From contig NZ_JAUSXY010000001.1 in assembly GCF_030944625.1 (NCBI RefSeq), positions 868,001 to 932,000 of the forward strand: a stretch of 64,000 nt of DNA, read 5' to 3'. Below are positions 41,021 through 50,198 of this stretch, one piece after another; the first letter of the stretch is position 1, and each line of letters begins with the position of its first letter. The notes beneath the pieces are model-generated. The model searched no databases. It was not told the origin of the DNA and saw nothing but the letters and a program-made list of their open reading frames with translations. A program made the position numbers and the translations under genes. This DNA comes from Arthrobacter sp. SLBN-112 (GTDB lineage Bacteria; Actinomycetota; Actinomycetes; Actinomycetales; Micrococcaceae).

Positions 41021-41890
41021 ATGAGTGTGAACCAAACCACAGTGGCCGACGACGAATCCACTGGTTCCGGCCAGGCCGTCCCGGCCCCAGTCGATGCCCT
41101 GCCCCCCGAACCCAAGGCGTCCGCCAAACCCGCCGAGCGCCCGGACATGGTGGGCAAGGCCCTCAGCCTGCTGGTCCTGCTGGGTGATGAACCCCGCGGT
41201 GCCAGTGCGGCGGAAATCTCCCGGCGGGCGGAGCTGCCCTTCAGCACTACGTACAGGCTGCTGGGATCGCTGGCGCGCGACGGTTTCGTTGATTACGAGC
41301 CGGAGGGCCGCCGCTACCACCTGGGCCTGCGGATCTTCCAGCTGGGCCAGCGGGTCTCCAACCATCACGGCTTCGCCGGCACGTCCCTGCCCATCCTGCG
41401 GCGGGTGACCGAGCGGACGGGGGAGGCCACTATCCTCAGCGTCCGCGACGGCCTCCACCACCTCACGGTAAGCAAGGTGGACGGCCCGCAGATCTTCCGG
41501 GTCACCAGTGACCCCGGCCACCTGGGCTCGCTCTCCACCACTGCCGTGGGGAAAGCCTTGGTGGCTTTCGCCGAAGACGCGGAGCGGGAGCGGCTGCTCT
41601 CGGAGCTTCCGCTGGAGGCCCTCACCGGGCGTTCCATCACGGACCGTGACGCCTTCCGCAAGGAGATCGAAGAAGTGCGCCGCCGTGGCTATGCGGTCAT
41701 GGACGAAGAGAATGAGGCCGGCATGCGCGCTGTGGCCGTCCCGCTGCTCAACAGCCAGGGGCACGCCTTTGCCTCGCTGGCCACGGCCGTCCCGGTCTTC
41801 CGCCTCAGCCTCGAGGAGCTGGAGGCACACGTTCCGGTCTTGCAGGAAGCGGCCGCCGAGCTCGCGGACCGCCTTCCGCAGCGCGGGTGA
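41021..41890 (+). CDS. IclR family transcriptional regulator
   Basis: A 289-residue regulator with a 40-residue Ala/Pro-rich N-terminal extension, a winged helix-turn-helix (about 45-105, ASAAEISRRAELPFSTTYRLLGSL) and an effector domain with AVGKALVAF and AGMRAVAVPLL. IclR proteins control aromatic degradation in this class of bacteria. Its place between the MHS importer and the shikimate operon points to control of both. The start at ATG 41021 is not supported by an obvious ribosome-binding site. Confidence 0.85.
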   Translation: MSVNQTTVADDESTGSGQAVPAPVDALPPEPKASAKPAERPDMVGKALSLLVLLGDEPRGASAAEISRRAELPFSTTYRLLGSLARDGFVDYEPEGRRYHLGLRIFQLGQRVSNHHGFAGTSLPILRRVTERTGEATILSVRDGLHHLTVSKVDGPQIFRVTSDPGHLGSLSTTAVGKALVAFAEDAERERLLSELPLEALTGRSITDRDAFRKEIEEVRRRGYAVMDEENEAGMRAVAVPLLNSQGHAFASLATAVPVFRLSLEELEAHVPVLQEAAAELADRLPQRG

Positions 41891-41933
41891 CCACCTCCGG
41901 ACGCCCCGAAAACCGGGCCAAGAGATAAATTAT

Positions 41934-41948
41934 GTTCGCATCTCGAAC
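41934..41948. promoter_or_regulatory. IclR-type operator before shikimate-protocatechuate operon
   Basis: GTTCG-CATCT-CGAAC is a perfect 5-bp inverted repeat about 107 bases before the shikimate dehydrogenase start. It resembles the PcaU/PobR consensus GTTCGATAATCGCAC. A TGTAAT-like -10 lies near 41980, so the site would sit at or upstream of -35, which suits an activator. Confidence 0.55.
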
Positions 41949-42055
41949 TAGAGTGCGCACAGTGAACAAATGCTGTACTGTAATCCCTATCACCGGACAA
42001 GCCGCTCCCCGCGTGGACGCAGCCCTTCGGTGCCGTTACCAAAGGAGCTGCACGG

Positions 42056-42937
42056 ATGAGTAATCGAACTGAGTCCTACCTCGTGGGACTGGTCGGAGAC
42101 GGCGTCATGCCATCGCTCACCCCGCCCATGCACGAGCGCGAAGGGGACATGCAGGGCCTGCGCTACCTCTACCGGCCCATCGACCTCCTCGAACTGGGCC
42201 TGTCCGGCGAATCCGTCGGCACTCTCCTGCAGGGCGCACGTACCCTGGGTTTCAACGGGCTGAACATCACCCACCCCTGCAAGCAGCTCGTCCTGGAACA
42301 CCTGGACGAGATCTCCCCGGACGCCCGCCGCCTGGGCGCCGTGAACACGGTGGTCATCCGGGACGGCCGATTCATCGGGCACAACACCGATTTCTCCGGC
42401 TTCGCCGCCGCCCTGGCTTCCGGCCTCCCCGGGGCGCGCCTGGACCGCGTGGTCCAGCTGGGCGCCGGCGGCGCCGGATCCGCCGTCGCGTACGCGTTGC
42501 TCACCGCCGGGGTCCGCCACCTGGACCTGGTGGATATGGACGCCGCCCGAGGTGCTGCCCGGGCCGCCGAGCTGCAGGGCTTCTTCCCGGACAGCACCAT
42601 CACGGCAGGCACGCCGGCGGACCTGCCGCGCCTGATGCCGCTGGCCGCCGGGCTGGTGCACTGCACCCCCGTGGGGATGGCCGCCCACCCCGGCCTGCCG
42701 CTGGACCTGGACCTGCTGGAGCAGCGCCACTGGGTGGCGGACATCGTCTACCGTCCCATCGAGACCGAACTGGTCCGCGGGGCCCGCGCCAAGGGCTGCG
42801 AGGTCCTGGACGGCGGGCGGATGGCCGTGGGGCAGGCAGCGGACGCCTTCCGGATCTTCACCGGCCAGGACGCTGACCCCGACCGGATGCGCGCACACTT
42901 CCTGGAGCTCGTGGCCGCCGAGGAGGTGGCGGCCTGA
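42056..42937 (+). CDS. Shikimate/quinate dehydrogenase (QsuD-type, AroE family)
   Basis: A 293-residue NAD(P)-dependent dehydrogenase that oxidises shikimate (and perhaps quinate) to 3-dehydro products. Substrate contacts are SLTPPMHE, the catalytic Lys in LNITHPCKQ, and GHNTDFSGF with its Asp; the nucleotide loop is QLGAGGAGSAVA. Use of Ser-x-Thr in place of Ser-x-Ser in the first motif, and the NITHP block, resemble C. glutamicum quinate/shikimate dehydrogenase (family knowledge). First gene of the catabolic operon; its TGA overlaps the next ATG. Confidence 0.88.
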   Translation: MSNRTESYLVGLVGDGVMPSLTPPMHEREGDMQGLRYLYRPIDLLELGLSGESVGTLLQGARTLGFNGLNITHPCKQLVLEHLDEISPDARRLGAVNTVVIRDGRFIGHNTDFSGFAAALASGLPGARLDRVVQLGAGGAGSAVAYALLTAGVRHLDLVDMDAARGAARAAELQGFFPDSTITAGTPADLPRLMPLAAGLVHCTPVGMAAHPGLPLDLDLLEQRHWVADIVYRPIETELVRGARAKGCEVLDGGRMAVGQAADAFRIFTGQDADPDRMRAHFLELVAAEEVAA

Positions 42938-44805
42938 TGCGCACGGGAATCGCCACCGTCTGCCTGTCCGGCACACTGAAGGAAAAGATGCAGGCCTGCG
43001 CGATCGCCGGGTTCGATGGCATCGAGATCTTCGAGCAGGACCTGGTCACCTCGCCCCTCAGCCCCGAGGACGTGCGGAAGATGGCCGCTGACCTGGGCCT
43101 TGGCCTGGACCTGTACCAGCCGTTCAGGGACTTCGACGGCGTCACCCCGGACATGCTCAAGGCCAACCTCCGGCGCGCCGAAGCGAAGTTCAAGCTCATG
43201 GGCCGCCTGGGGATGGACACCATCCTGGTGTGCTCCAACGTTGCCACCGCAACCATCGACGACGACGGCCTGCGCGCCGAACAGCTCGCGGAGCTGGCGC
43301 AACTGGCCGGGGACCACGGCGTCAAAGTGGCGTACGAGGCACTCGCATGGGGCAAGTACGTCAACGACTACGAGCACGCCTACCGGCTGGTGGAGGCCGT
43401 GGACCACCCCAACCTGGGGACCTGCCTGGACTCCTTCCACATCCTCTCCCGGGACTGGGACACGGCTCCGATCGAAACCATCAACCCGGAAAAGATCTTC
43501 TTCGTCCAGGTGGCCGACGCCCCCAAGCTCTCCATGGACGTGCTGTCCTGGAGCCGCCACTACCGGGTGTTCCCGGGCGAAGGCCAGTTCGAGCTGGCAA
43601 AGTTCATGGGCCACGTGGTCCGTGCCGGCTACACCGGTCCGGTGTCCCTGGAGGTCTTCAACGACGTCTTCCGGCAGTCAGACGTGGACCGCACGGCCGT
43701 TGACGCCATGCGGTCCCTGATCTGGCTGGAGGAACAGAGCGCCAACTGGCTTGCGGACGCCCCCGCAGCCGGTGCCGCTGCCGGCGGTGGTGCGCTCCGC
43801 CGTCGTTATCCCATGGAACTGGCCACGCTGCCCAAGGTCAACGAGCCCGCGGGCTTCAACTTCGCCGAGGTCAAGGCGGACGATACCGCGCAGGTCGAGA
43901 AACTCCTCGGCCAGCTCGGCTTCACGTTCGAAGGCCGGCACCGCACCAAGGACGTCCAGCTGTGGACCATGGGCCAGGCCCGCGTGATCATCAACGAACA
44001 GGCAGCCTCGCACGCCGAGCCGGCCATCGCCGCCCTGGGGTTCGACGTCGATTCCCCCGTGATTGCCTCGGCCCGGGCCCAGCAGCTCAAGGCCCCCGTG
44101 GTGGCCCGCAAGGTGCAGGCCGACGAGGAAGTCTTCCAGGGCATCTCCGCCCCGGACTCCACCGAGATCTTCCTCTGCCAGGGGAGCCCGGACGGCACCG
44201 CCGCGTGGACCCACGAGTTCGGCGACAGCCTCGAACACCCTTCCGCAGGCGCCCGGGCGGTGATTGACCACGTCAACCTGGCCCAGCCGTGGCAGCACTT
44301 CGACGAGGCCGTGCTTTTTTACACCAGCGCCCTGGCCTTGGAGCCCCAGCCGTTCGCCGAGGTGCCCAGCCCCAGCGGACTGGTGCGCTCGCAGGTCATG
44401 CAGACCTCCAACGGCGCGGTGCGGCTGGTACTGAACCTCGCTCCGGTGCAGCAGGCACACGGCCAGAAGACGTACCAGGAACATATCGCCTTTGCCGTGG
44501 AGGACCTCGTGGCCACGGCCCGCGCCGCCCGGGACAAGGGCCTGGAATTCCTGCGGATCCCCGCCAACTACTACGAGGACCTGGACGCCCGGTTCGATCT
44601 TGAGCCCGGGTTCCTGGCCACGCTGCAGGAGCTCAACTTGCTCTTCGACCGGGACGCGGACGGGGAGTTCCTGCACTTCTACACCGCCACCGTGGGCAGC
44701 GTGTTCTTCGAAATGGTGGAACGCCGCGGCCGCTACGACGGTTACGGCGCCCCCAACGCTCCGGTGCGCCACGCGGTGCAGTACGACTTCCTGCACCGCA
44801 CCTGA
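42937..44805 (+). CDS. qsuB: 3-dehydroshikimate dehydratase, QsuB-type with VOC domains
   Basis: A 622-residue two-part enzyme converting 3-dehydroshikimate to protocatechuate. Residues about 1-280 form an AP-endonuclease-2-like TIM barrel, starting MRTGIATVCLSGTLKEKM, with GFDGIEIFEQDL and LDSFHILSRD carrying metal ligands. Residues about 295-620 resemble hydroxyphenylpyruvate dioxygenase (paired VOC domains: VIDHVNLAQ and QEHIAFAVEDL). C. glutamicum QsuB has the same plan. It overlaps the dehydrogenase stop and precedes pcaH by 53 bases. Confidence 0.92.
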   Translation: MRTGIATVCLSGTLKEKMQACAIAGFDGIEIFEQDLVTSPLSPEDVRKMAADLGLGLDLYQPFRDFDGVTPDMLKANLRRAEAKFKLMGRLGMDTILVCSNVATATIDDDGLRAEQLAELAQLAGDHGVKVAYEALAWGKYVNDYEHAYRLVEAVDHPNLGTCLDSFHILSRDWDTAPIETINPEKIFFVQVADAPKLSMDVLSWSRHYRVFPGEGQFELAKFMGHVVRAGYTGPVSLEVFNDVFRQSDVDRTAVDAMRSLIWLEEQSANWLADAPAAGAAAGGGALRRRYPMELATLPKVNEPAGFNFAEVKADDTAQVEKLLGQLGFTFEGRHRTKDVQLWTMGQARVIINEQAASHAEPAIAALGFDVDSPVIASARAQQLKAPVVARKVQADEEVFQGISAPDSTEIFLCQGSPDGTAAWTHEFGDSLEHPSAGARAVIDHVNLAQPWQHFDEAVLFYTSALALEPQPFAEVPSPSGLVRSQVMQTSNGAVRLVLNLAPVQQAHGQKTYQEHIAFAVEDLVATARAARDKGLEFLRIPANYYEDLDARFDLEPGFLATLQELNLLFDRDADGEFLHFYTATVGSVFFEMVERRGRYDGYGAPNAPVRHAVQYDFLHRT

Positions 44806-44858
44806 GCCAACCCGGACCACAGACACCACAAACCCAACAGATGAGAAAGGAGCCAGCC

Positions 44859-45731
44859 GTGCCGGAAGACATCACCACAGAGCTGGAGTCGGAGGAACTC
44901 GTGCCCCCGGCCGAACCGAAGGCTGCCCACCAGCCACTGGACAAGGCCATCGAATCGCAGGCGGACCTCAGTGCAGAGATCAGCGCCATCGGCGAGGCGT
45001 ACCAGCGGGCCCTCAAGGACGGCGGTCTCCCGGAGACCCAGCCGCGGCTGGACTACCCGCCATACCGCAGCAGCATCCTGCGCCACCCCACCAAGAGCCT
45101 GCAGCACGCGGACCCCGAAACCATCGAGCTGTACTCGCCGGCGTTCGGGCACCAGGACGTGCACGCGCTGGAATCGGACCTGACCATCCAGCACAACGGC
45201 GAACCGCTCGGTGAACGGATCATCGTCTCCGGCAAGGTCCTGGACGGCGACGGCCGCCCCGTGGCGGGACAGTTGGTGGAGATCTGGCAGGCCAACGCCT
45301 CCGGCCGCTACATCCACAAGCGCGACCAGCACCCCGCGCCGATCGACCCCAATTTCACGGGTATTGGCCGCTGCATCACCGGCCCCGACGGCTCGTACCG
45401 GTTCATCACGATCAAGCCCGGCGCCTACCCCTGGAAGAACCACCTGAACGCCTGGCGGCCGGCGCACATCCACTTCTCGCTGTTTGGCACCGAGTTCACC
45501 CAGCGCATCATCACCCAGATGTACTTCCCCGGCGACCAGCTCTTCCCGCTGGACCCGATCTACCAGACCATCGTGGACCAGGACGCGCGTGACCGGCTGG
45601 TGGCCACCTACGACCACAGCCTCACCGAGCCCGAGTGGGCGCTGGGCTACAACTGGGACATCGTCCTGACCGGTTCCAAACGGACCTGGACCGAGAATGA
45701 AGCGTTCGGCACAGAAGGCGACGAGGAGTAG
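44859..45731 (+). CDS. pcaH: Protocatechuate 3,4-dioxygenase beta subunit
   Basis: Intradiol ring-cleavage subunit bearing the iron. Fe(III) ligands are Tyr151, Tyr190, His203 and His205 in SGRYIHK, GAYPWKN and AHIHFS, with the exact spacing of the Pseudomonas enzyme. The 290 residues include an N-terminal extension of about 40 residues, acidic and without known role. GTG at 44859 follows AAAGGAG; an upstream in-frame ATG is the less likely start. pcaG follows after two bases, as usual. Confidence 0.95.
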   Translation: MPEDITTELESEELVPPAEPKAAHQPLDKAIESQADLSAEISAIGEAYQRALKDGGLPETQPRLDYPPYRSSILRHPTKSLQHADPETIELYSPAFGHQDVHALESDLTIQHNGEPLGERIIVSGKVLDGDGRPVAGQLVEIWQANASGRYIHKRDQHPAPIDPNFTGIGRCITGPDGSYRFITIKPGAYPWKNHLNAWRPAHIHFSLFGTEFTQRIITQMYFPGDQLFPLDPIYQTIVDQDARDRLVATYDHSLTEPEWALGYNWDIVLTGSKRTWTENEAFGTEGDEE

Positions 45732-45733
45732 AG

Positions 45734-46291
45734 ATGAGCACCAAGCTGGTACCCACCCCCGGCCAGACCGTCGGCCCGTTCTACGGCTATGCCCTCCCGT
45801 TCGAGAAGGACAATGAGCTCCTGGCCCCCGGCTCGCCCGGATCCATCCGCCTGCAGGGCACGGTCTACGACGGAGCCGGCCACACCATCCCGGACGCCAT
45901 CCTGGAAATCTGGCAGCCGGACGCCGGGGGCAACGTCGTCCAGCGCACCGGTTCGCTGGTCCGCGACGGCTACACGTTCACCGGCTGGGGCCGCGGCGCC
46001 GTGGGCAACTCCGGCGTCTTCACGTTCACCACGGTCAACCCCGGCCCCACCAAGCCGGGCTCGGCCCCGTTCATCTCCGTGGCGCTCTTCGCCCGCGGCC
46101 TCACCAACCGCCTGTTCACCCGTATCTACCTGCCGGAGGACACCGGGGCACTGGCCAACGACCCCCTGCTCAGCTCGCTGGACCCCGAGCGCCGCAAGAC
46201 GCTGATTGCCCGCCGCGACGCAGACGGCGGCCTCACCTGGGACATCCGCCTCCAGGGCGAGGGCGAGACGGTCTTCCTGGACTTCCAGTGA
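45734..46291 (+). CDS. pcaG: Protocatechuate 3,4-dioxygenase alpha subunit
   Basis: A 185-residue subunit partnering PcaH in the alpha-beta heteromer. TPGQTVGPFYGYALPFE at the start and EIWQPDAGGNVVQ match the family; it lacks the iron ligands, as expected. AGAG lies just before ATG 45734. The stop overlaps pcaB in GTGA. Confidence 0.95.
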   Translation: MSTKLVPTPGQTVGPFYGYALPFEKDNELLAPGSPGSIRLQGTVYDGAGHTIPDAILEIWQPDAGGNVVQRTGSLVRDGYTFTGWGRGAVGNSGVFTFTTVNPGPTKPGSAPFISVALFARGLTNRLFTRIYLPEDTGALANDPLLSSLDPERRKTLIARRDADGGLTWDIRLQGEGETVFLDFQ

Positions 46292-47763
46292 CCAACGCCG
46301 CCCTGGGAGACATGCGCGGCTTCGCGGAAGAGGCCGACGCCGGCCTGCTCAGTCCCGTTTCAGCCTCACCCCTGGTGGCGGCGCTGACGGGGGACCGGGC
46401 AGTGCTGGCGGCGATCCTCGCCATCGAATCCGGCTGGGCCGCCGTCCTGGAAAAGGCCGGCCTCGCACCTGCCGGTTCGGCCGCCGTCGTCGCATCCGCC
46501 GCTGAGGCGGGGCGTTATGACCTCGCCGACATCGCGCTGCGCGCCCAGGGCGGCGGCAACCCGGTGATTCCGCTGCTGGCCGACCTCCGGAAGCAGGTGG
46601 CGGCACTCGACACCGCCGGGGTTGGCGCCGGAAAGGCCGTCCATACCTCCCTGACCAGCCAGGACGTGCTGGACACCGCCCTGATGCTGCTTGCCCGGAA
46701 TACCGTGCACGCCGTACTGGCTGACCTGCACGGCACCGCAGCGGCGCTCGCGGCCGTGGCGGAGCAGCATGCGGACACGCTGTGCGTGGGCAGGAGCCTG
46801 ACACAGCATTCGCTCCCGTACACCTTCGGGCTCCGGGCGGCGCAGTGGTTCCACGGCGTGGCGGCGGCAGGCCGGCAGTTGGCGGCCCTGGAGTTCCCCG
46901 TGCAGTTCGGCGGCGCGGCAGGAACGCTGGCCGCCGGAACCGTGCTGACGGCCGGTACGCACGCCACACCTTTCAGCCTGGCCGACGCCCTGGCAGTCCA
47001 GCTTGGGTTGGCTCCGGCGCCGGCTCCCTGGCACACCAACCGGCTGGCCATCACCTCGCTGGGCAACGCCCTGGCCGCCGTGCTGGACGCCTACGGCAAG
47101 ATCTCCGCGGACGTCCTGTTCCTCAGCCGCCCCGAAGTGGGGGAAGTGGCAGAGCCCCGTGCGGCCGGGCGCGGGGTCTCCTCCGCCATGCCGCAAAAAC
47201 AGAACCCCGTGCTCTCCGTCCTGGTCCGCAGCGCCGCGCTGCAGGCACCCGGCCTGGCAGCCCAGCTGCACCTGGCCGCCGCCACCTTCAACGACGAACG
47301 CCCGGATGGGGCCTGGCACATTGAATGGCCAGCCCTGCGCCAGCTCCTGGCCCTCACCCTCGGCGCCGCCGGCCACTTCCGCGAACTCGCAGAAGGACTG
47401 CAGGTATTCCCGGCCGCCATGCGCCGCAACCTGGACCTCGCGGGCCCGCTGCTGCTGGCGGAGGGTGTCAATGCCGCCGTCGCGCCGCTGCTGGCGGAGA
47501 ACGACGGCCGCAACGGCAAGCAGCAGCTGCAGGACGTGGTGGACCGGACCCTGCAGGTGGCTCCGGCCGAGCAGGCCACTACCTACCGGAAGCTGCTCCG
47601 CGACGCTGTCCCCGCCGCCGTCGTCCCCGACGCCCGGCTGGCGGAACTCCTGGACCCGGCCAGCTACCTGGGCCAATCGGTGGAAATCTCCCGCCGCATC
47701 CTGGCAGCCTTCCCTGAATTTGTTACCCGCACCCCCAACGCGAATGGAGCGTCCCGTGGCTAA
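46288..47763 (+). CDS. pcaB: 3-carboxy-cis,cis-muconate cycloisomerase
   Basis: A fumarase/aspartase-superfamily enzyme that lactonises carboxymuconate. GRGVSSAMPQKQNPVLSVL is the superfamily signature, and TSLTSQDVLDTALM an earlier conserved block. At 491 residues it is about 40 longer than the Pseudomonas enzyme, mostly at the N- and C-termini. The start is GTG at 46288 overlapping the pcaG stop; the end overlaps pcaD. Confidence 0.93.
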   Translation: MTNAALGDMRGFAEEADAGLLSPVSASPLVAALTGDRAVLAAILAIESGWAAVLEKAGLAPAGSAAVVASAAEAGRYDLADIALRAQGGGNPVIPLLADLRKQVAALDTAGVGAGKAVHTSLTSQDVLDTALMLLARNTVHAVLADLHGTAAALAAVAEQHADTLCVGRSLTQHSLPYTFGLRAAQWFHGVAAAGRQLAALEFPVQFGGAAGTLAAGTVLTAGTHATPFSLADALAVQLGLAPAPAPWHTNRLAITSLGNALAAVLDAYGKISADVLFLSRPEVGEVAEPRAAGRGVSSAMPQKQNPVLSVLVRSAALQAPGLAAQLHLAAATFNDERPDGAWHIEWPALRQLLALTLGAAGHFRELAEGLQVFPAAMRRNLDLAGPLLLAEGVNAAVAPLLAENDGRNGKQQLQDVVDRTLQVAPAEQATTYRKLLRDAVPAAVVPDARLAELLDPASYLGQSVEISRRILAAFPEFVTRTPNANGASRG

Positions 47764-48574
47764 ACCGGCCGTGAAGGCAGCGCTGCTGTCACCCCAGCGT
47801 CCCCTGGGCGACCACCCCCTGCTGCTGGTGGGTCCGTCCCTGGGCACATCGTCCATCCTGTGGAACCGGGCCGCGTCCCTGCTCGGCAACGACTACGACG
47901 TGGTGGCCTGGGACCTGCCCGGGCACGGCGTCTCGCCCGCCGCCACCGAACCGTTCGACGTCGCAGCCCTCGCAGACGCCGTCGTGGACCTGGTGGACTC
48001 CATCGCCCCGGGCGAGGCCTTCCACTACGCCGGCGTTTCGCTCGGCGGCGCGGTGGGGCTGCAGCTGGGCATCAAGCACGGCGAACGGCTCAAGAGCCTC
48101 TCCGTGCAGAACAGCGGCGCAAAGATCGGCACCCCCGAAGCCTGGCTCGAGCGCGCCGAAACGGTCCGCACCCAGGGCACGCCCGTGATGATCCAGGGCT
48201 CCGCACAGAGGTGGTTCGCCCCGGGCTTCATGGACCGCGAACCCGAATTCAGCAGCCGGCTCCTGCACTCCCTGCGCGACGCCGACCGCTTCAGCTACGC
48301 CTTCTGCTGCGAGGCCCTTGCCGCCTTCGACGTCCGCAGTGAACTCGGCAGCATCAGCGTCCCCACCCAGGTCATCGCCGGGGCCCTGGACGGCGTGGCA
48401 ACACCGGACATGGCGGAAGAAGTGGCAACCGGCATCACCGCCGGGGGCGGCACCGCCACCGCCGTGACCGTGGAGGGCATCTCGCACCTGGCTCCGGCGG
48501 AGGCGCCGGCCCACGTTGCGGACCTGATGCGCAGCCTGATCAGCTGGGCCGAATCGCGGGAGGCAGCCAAGTGA
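47756..48574 (+). CDS. pcaD: 3-oxoadipate enol-lactonase
   Basis: An alpha/beta hydrolase of 272 residues that opens the enol-lactone to 3-oxoadipate. The nucleophile elbow is GVSLGG, the oxyanion region LLVGPSLGTSS, and the acid and His are in VIAGALDGVATP and GISHLAP. It is separate here, not fused to pcaC as PcaL. GTG 47756 follows GGAG inside pcaB; an ATG 12 bases earlier lacks a ribosome-binding site. Confidence 0.92.
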   Translation: MAKPAVKAALLSPQRPLGDHPLLLVGPSLGTSSILWNRAASLLGNDYDVVAWDLPGHGVSPAATEPFDVAALADAVVDLVDSIAPGEAFHYAGVSLGGAVGLQLGIKHGERLKSLSVQNSGAKIGTPEAWLERAETVRTQGTPVMIQGSAQRWFAPGFMDREPEFSSRLLHSLRDADRFSYAFCCEALAAFDVRSELGSISVPTQVIAGALDGVATPDMAEEVATGITAGGGTATAVTVEGISHLAPAEAPAHVADLMRSLISWAESREAAK

Positions 48575-48996
48575 GCGGCGATGAGAGGCACGGCGTGGTC
48601 CAGCCCGGCGCCACCAGCCAGCAGATTTACGACGGCGGCATGGTGGTCCGGCGCGAAGTGCTGGGCGACGCGCACGTGGACCGGGCCAACGCCAACAAGG
48701 ACGCGTTTACCGAGGACTTCCAGGACATGATCACCCGCATCGCGTGGGGTGGCATCTGGACCCGGCCCGGGCTGTCCCGGCAAATGCGTTCCGCGGTGAC
48801 CATCACCGCCATGGTGGCGCACGGGCATTGGGAAGAACTCGCCATGCATATCCGCGCTGCCATCACCAACGGCCTGAGCAGGGACGAGATCAAGGAGATC
48901 CTGCTGCAGACCGCCATCTACTGCGGCGTCCCCTCCGCCAACACCGCCTTCAAAACTGCCCAGCAGGTCTTCAAAGAAATGGATGCACCTTCATGA
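48571..48996 (+). CDS. pcaC: 4-carboxymuconolactone decarboxylase
   Basis: A 141-residue AhpD-fold enzyme that decarboxylates carboxymuconolactone to the enol-lactone consumed by PcaD. Conserved blocks are RSAVTITAMVAHGHWEELAMHIRAA, quoted in part as AMVAHGHWEEL, and EILLQTAIYCGVPSA. Start GTG overlaps pcaD; stop overlaps pcaF in ATGA. Confidence 0.93.
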   Translation: MSGDERHGVVQPGATSQQIYDGGMVVRREVLGDAHVDRANANKDAFTEDFQDMITRIAWGGIWTRPGLSRQMRSAVTITAMVAHGHWEELAMHIRAAITNGLSRDEIKEILLQTAIYCGVPSANTAFKTAQQVFKEMDAPS

Positions 48997-50195
48997 ACCA
49001 GGCTTTTGTGTACGACGCCGTGCGCACCCCGTTCGGTAAGTTCGGTTCCGGCCTTGCCGGGGTCCGTCCGGATGATCTTGCCGCGCACGTGATCAAGGAG
49101 TCCGTGAAACGCGCTCCCGGACTCGATGTTGAGCGGATTGATGAGGTGGTGTTCGGCAACGCGAACGGCGCGGGTGAGGAAAACCGGAACATCGCCCGGA
49201 TGGGCACCCTGCTCGCCGGTTTGCCGGTGTCCATTCCGGGGACCACGGTAAACCGGCTGTGTGGTTCGTCTTTGGATGCGGCGATCATCGCGTCGCGCCA
49301 GATCAACGCCGGCGACGCCGAGCTGATGCTGGTGGGTGGGGCTGAGTCGATGTCGCGTGCGCCGTGGGTGCTGCCGAAGACGGAGAAGCCTTACCCGGCT
49401 GGGGATATGACGCTGGCGTCCACCACGCTGGGGTGGCGCCTGGTGAACAAGGCGATGCCGAAGGAGTGGACCATTTCCCTGGGCGAGGCCACGGAGCGGC
49501 TGCGGGAGAAGTACGGTGTGACCCGGGAGGCGCAGGACGAGTTCGCCGCCACCTCGCACAACCTTTCGGCCGCGGCCTGGGACGAGGGGTTCTATGACAA
49601 CCTGGTCGCCCCGGTGCCCGGCACGGACCTGGTCCGGGACGAGGGCGTGCGCCCTGGTTCGTCGGCGGAGAAGCTCGCCGGCCTGAAGACCGTGTTCCGC
49701 GCGGAGAACGGAACCGTCACCGCCGGGAACGCGTCGCCGTTGTCCGACGGCGCCTCCGCGGCCTGGATCGGCTCCGAGGCCGCCGCCGGGCTGCTCGGGC
49801 TGGACCCGCTGGCCCGGATCGCCGGGCGCGGAGCGCACGCCAACGACCCGCAGTACTTCGGCTACGCCCCTGTGGAGGCGGCGAACAAGGCGCTCGCGAA
49901 GGCGGGCATCGGCTGGGACCAGGTGGGCGCCGTCGAACTCAACGAAGCCTTCGCCGCGCAATCCCTGGCCTGCATTAACGCCTGGGGCATCGACCCCGGA
50001 ATTGTGAACGCCCATGGCGGAGCGATTGCCATGGGCCACCCCCTGGGAGCCTCCGGTACCCGGATCCTGGGCACCCTGGCCCGGTCCCTGCAGGCCTCCG
50101 GGGAACGCTGGGGCGTCGCGGCGATCTGCATCGGCGTGGGCCAGGGACTGGCCGTGGTGCTTGAAAACGTGACTGCTTCCAACGGAAAGGCTTAA
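48993..50195 (+). CDS. pcaF: 3-oxoadipyl-CoA thiolase
   Basis: A 400-residue thiolase that cleaves 3-oxoadipyl-CoA to succinyl-CoA and acetyl-CoA. The acyl-accepting Cys90 is in VNRLCGSSLD; NAHGGAIAMGHPLG carries the active His and CIGVGQGLA the second Cys. Start ATG 48993 overlaps pcaC. Its place between pcaC and pcaIJ, before the CoA transferase, assigns the adipyl substrate over acetoacetyl-CoA. Confidence 0.93.
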   Translation: MNQAFVYDAVRTPFGKFGSGLAGVRPDDLAAHVIKESVKRAPGLDVERIDEVVFGNANGAGEENRNIARMGTLLAGLPVSIPGTTVNRLCGSSLDAAIIASRQINAGDAELMLVGGAESMSRAPWVLPKTEKPYPAGDMTLASTTLGWRLVNKAMPKEWTISLGEATERLREKYGVTREAQDEFAATSHNLSAAAWDEGFYDNLVAPVPGTDLVRDEGVRPGSSAEKLAGLKTVFRAENGTVTAGNASPLSDGASAAWIGSEAAAGLLGLDPLARIAGRGAHANDPQYFGYAPVEAANKALAKAGIGWDQVGAVELNEAFAAQSLACINAWGIDPGIVNAHGGAIAMGHPLGASGTRILGTLARSLQASGERWGVAAICIGVGQGLAVVLENVTASNGKA

Positions 50196-50198
50196 GCC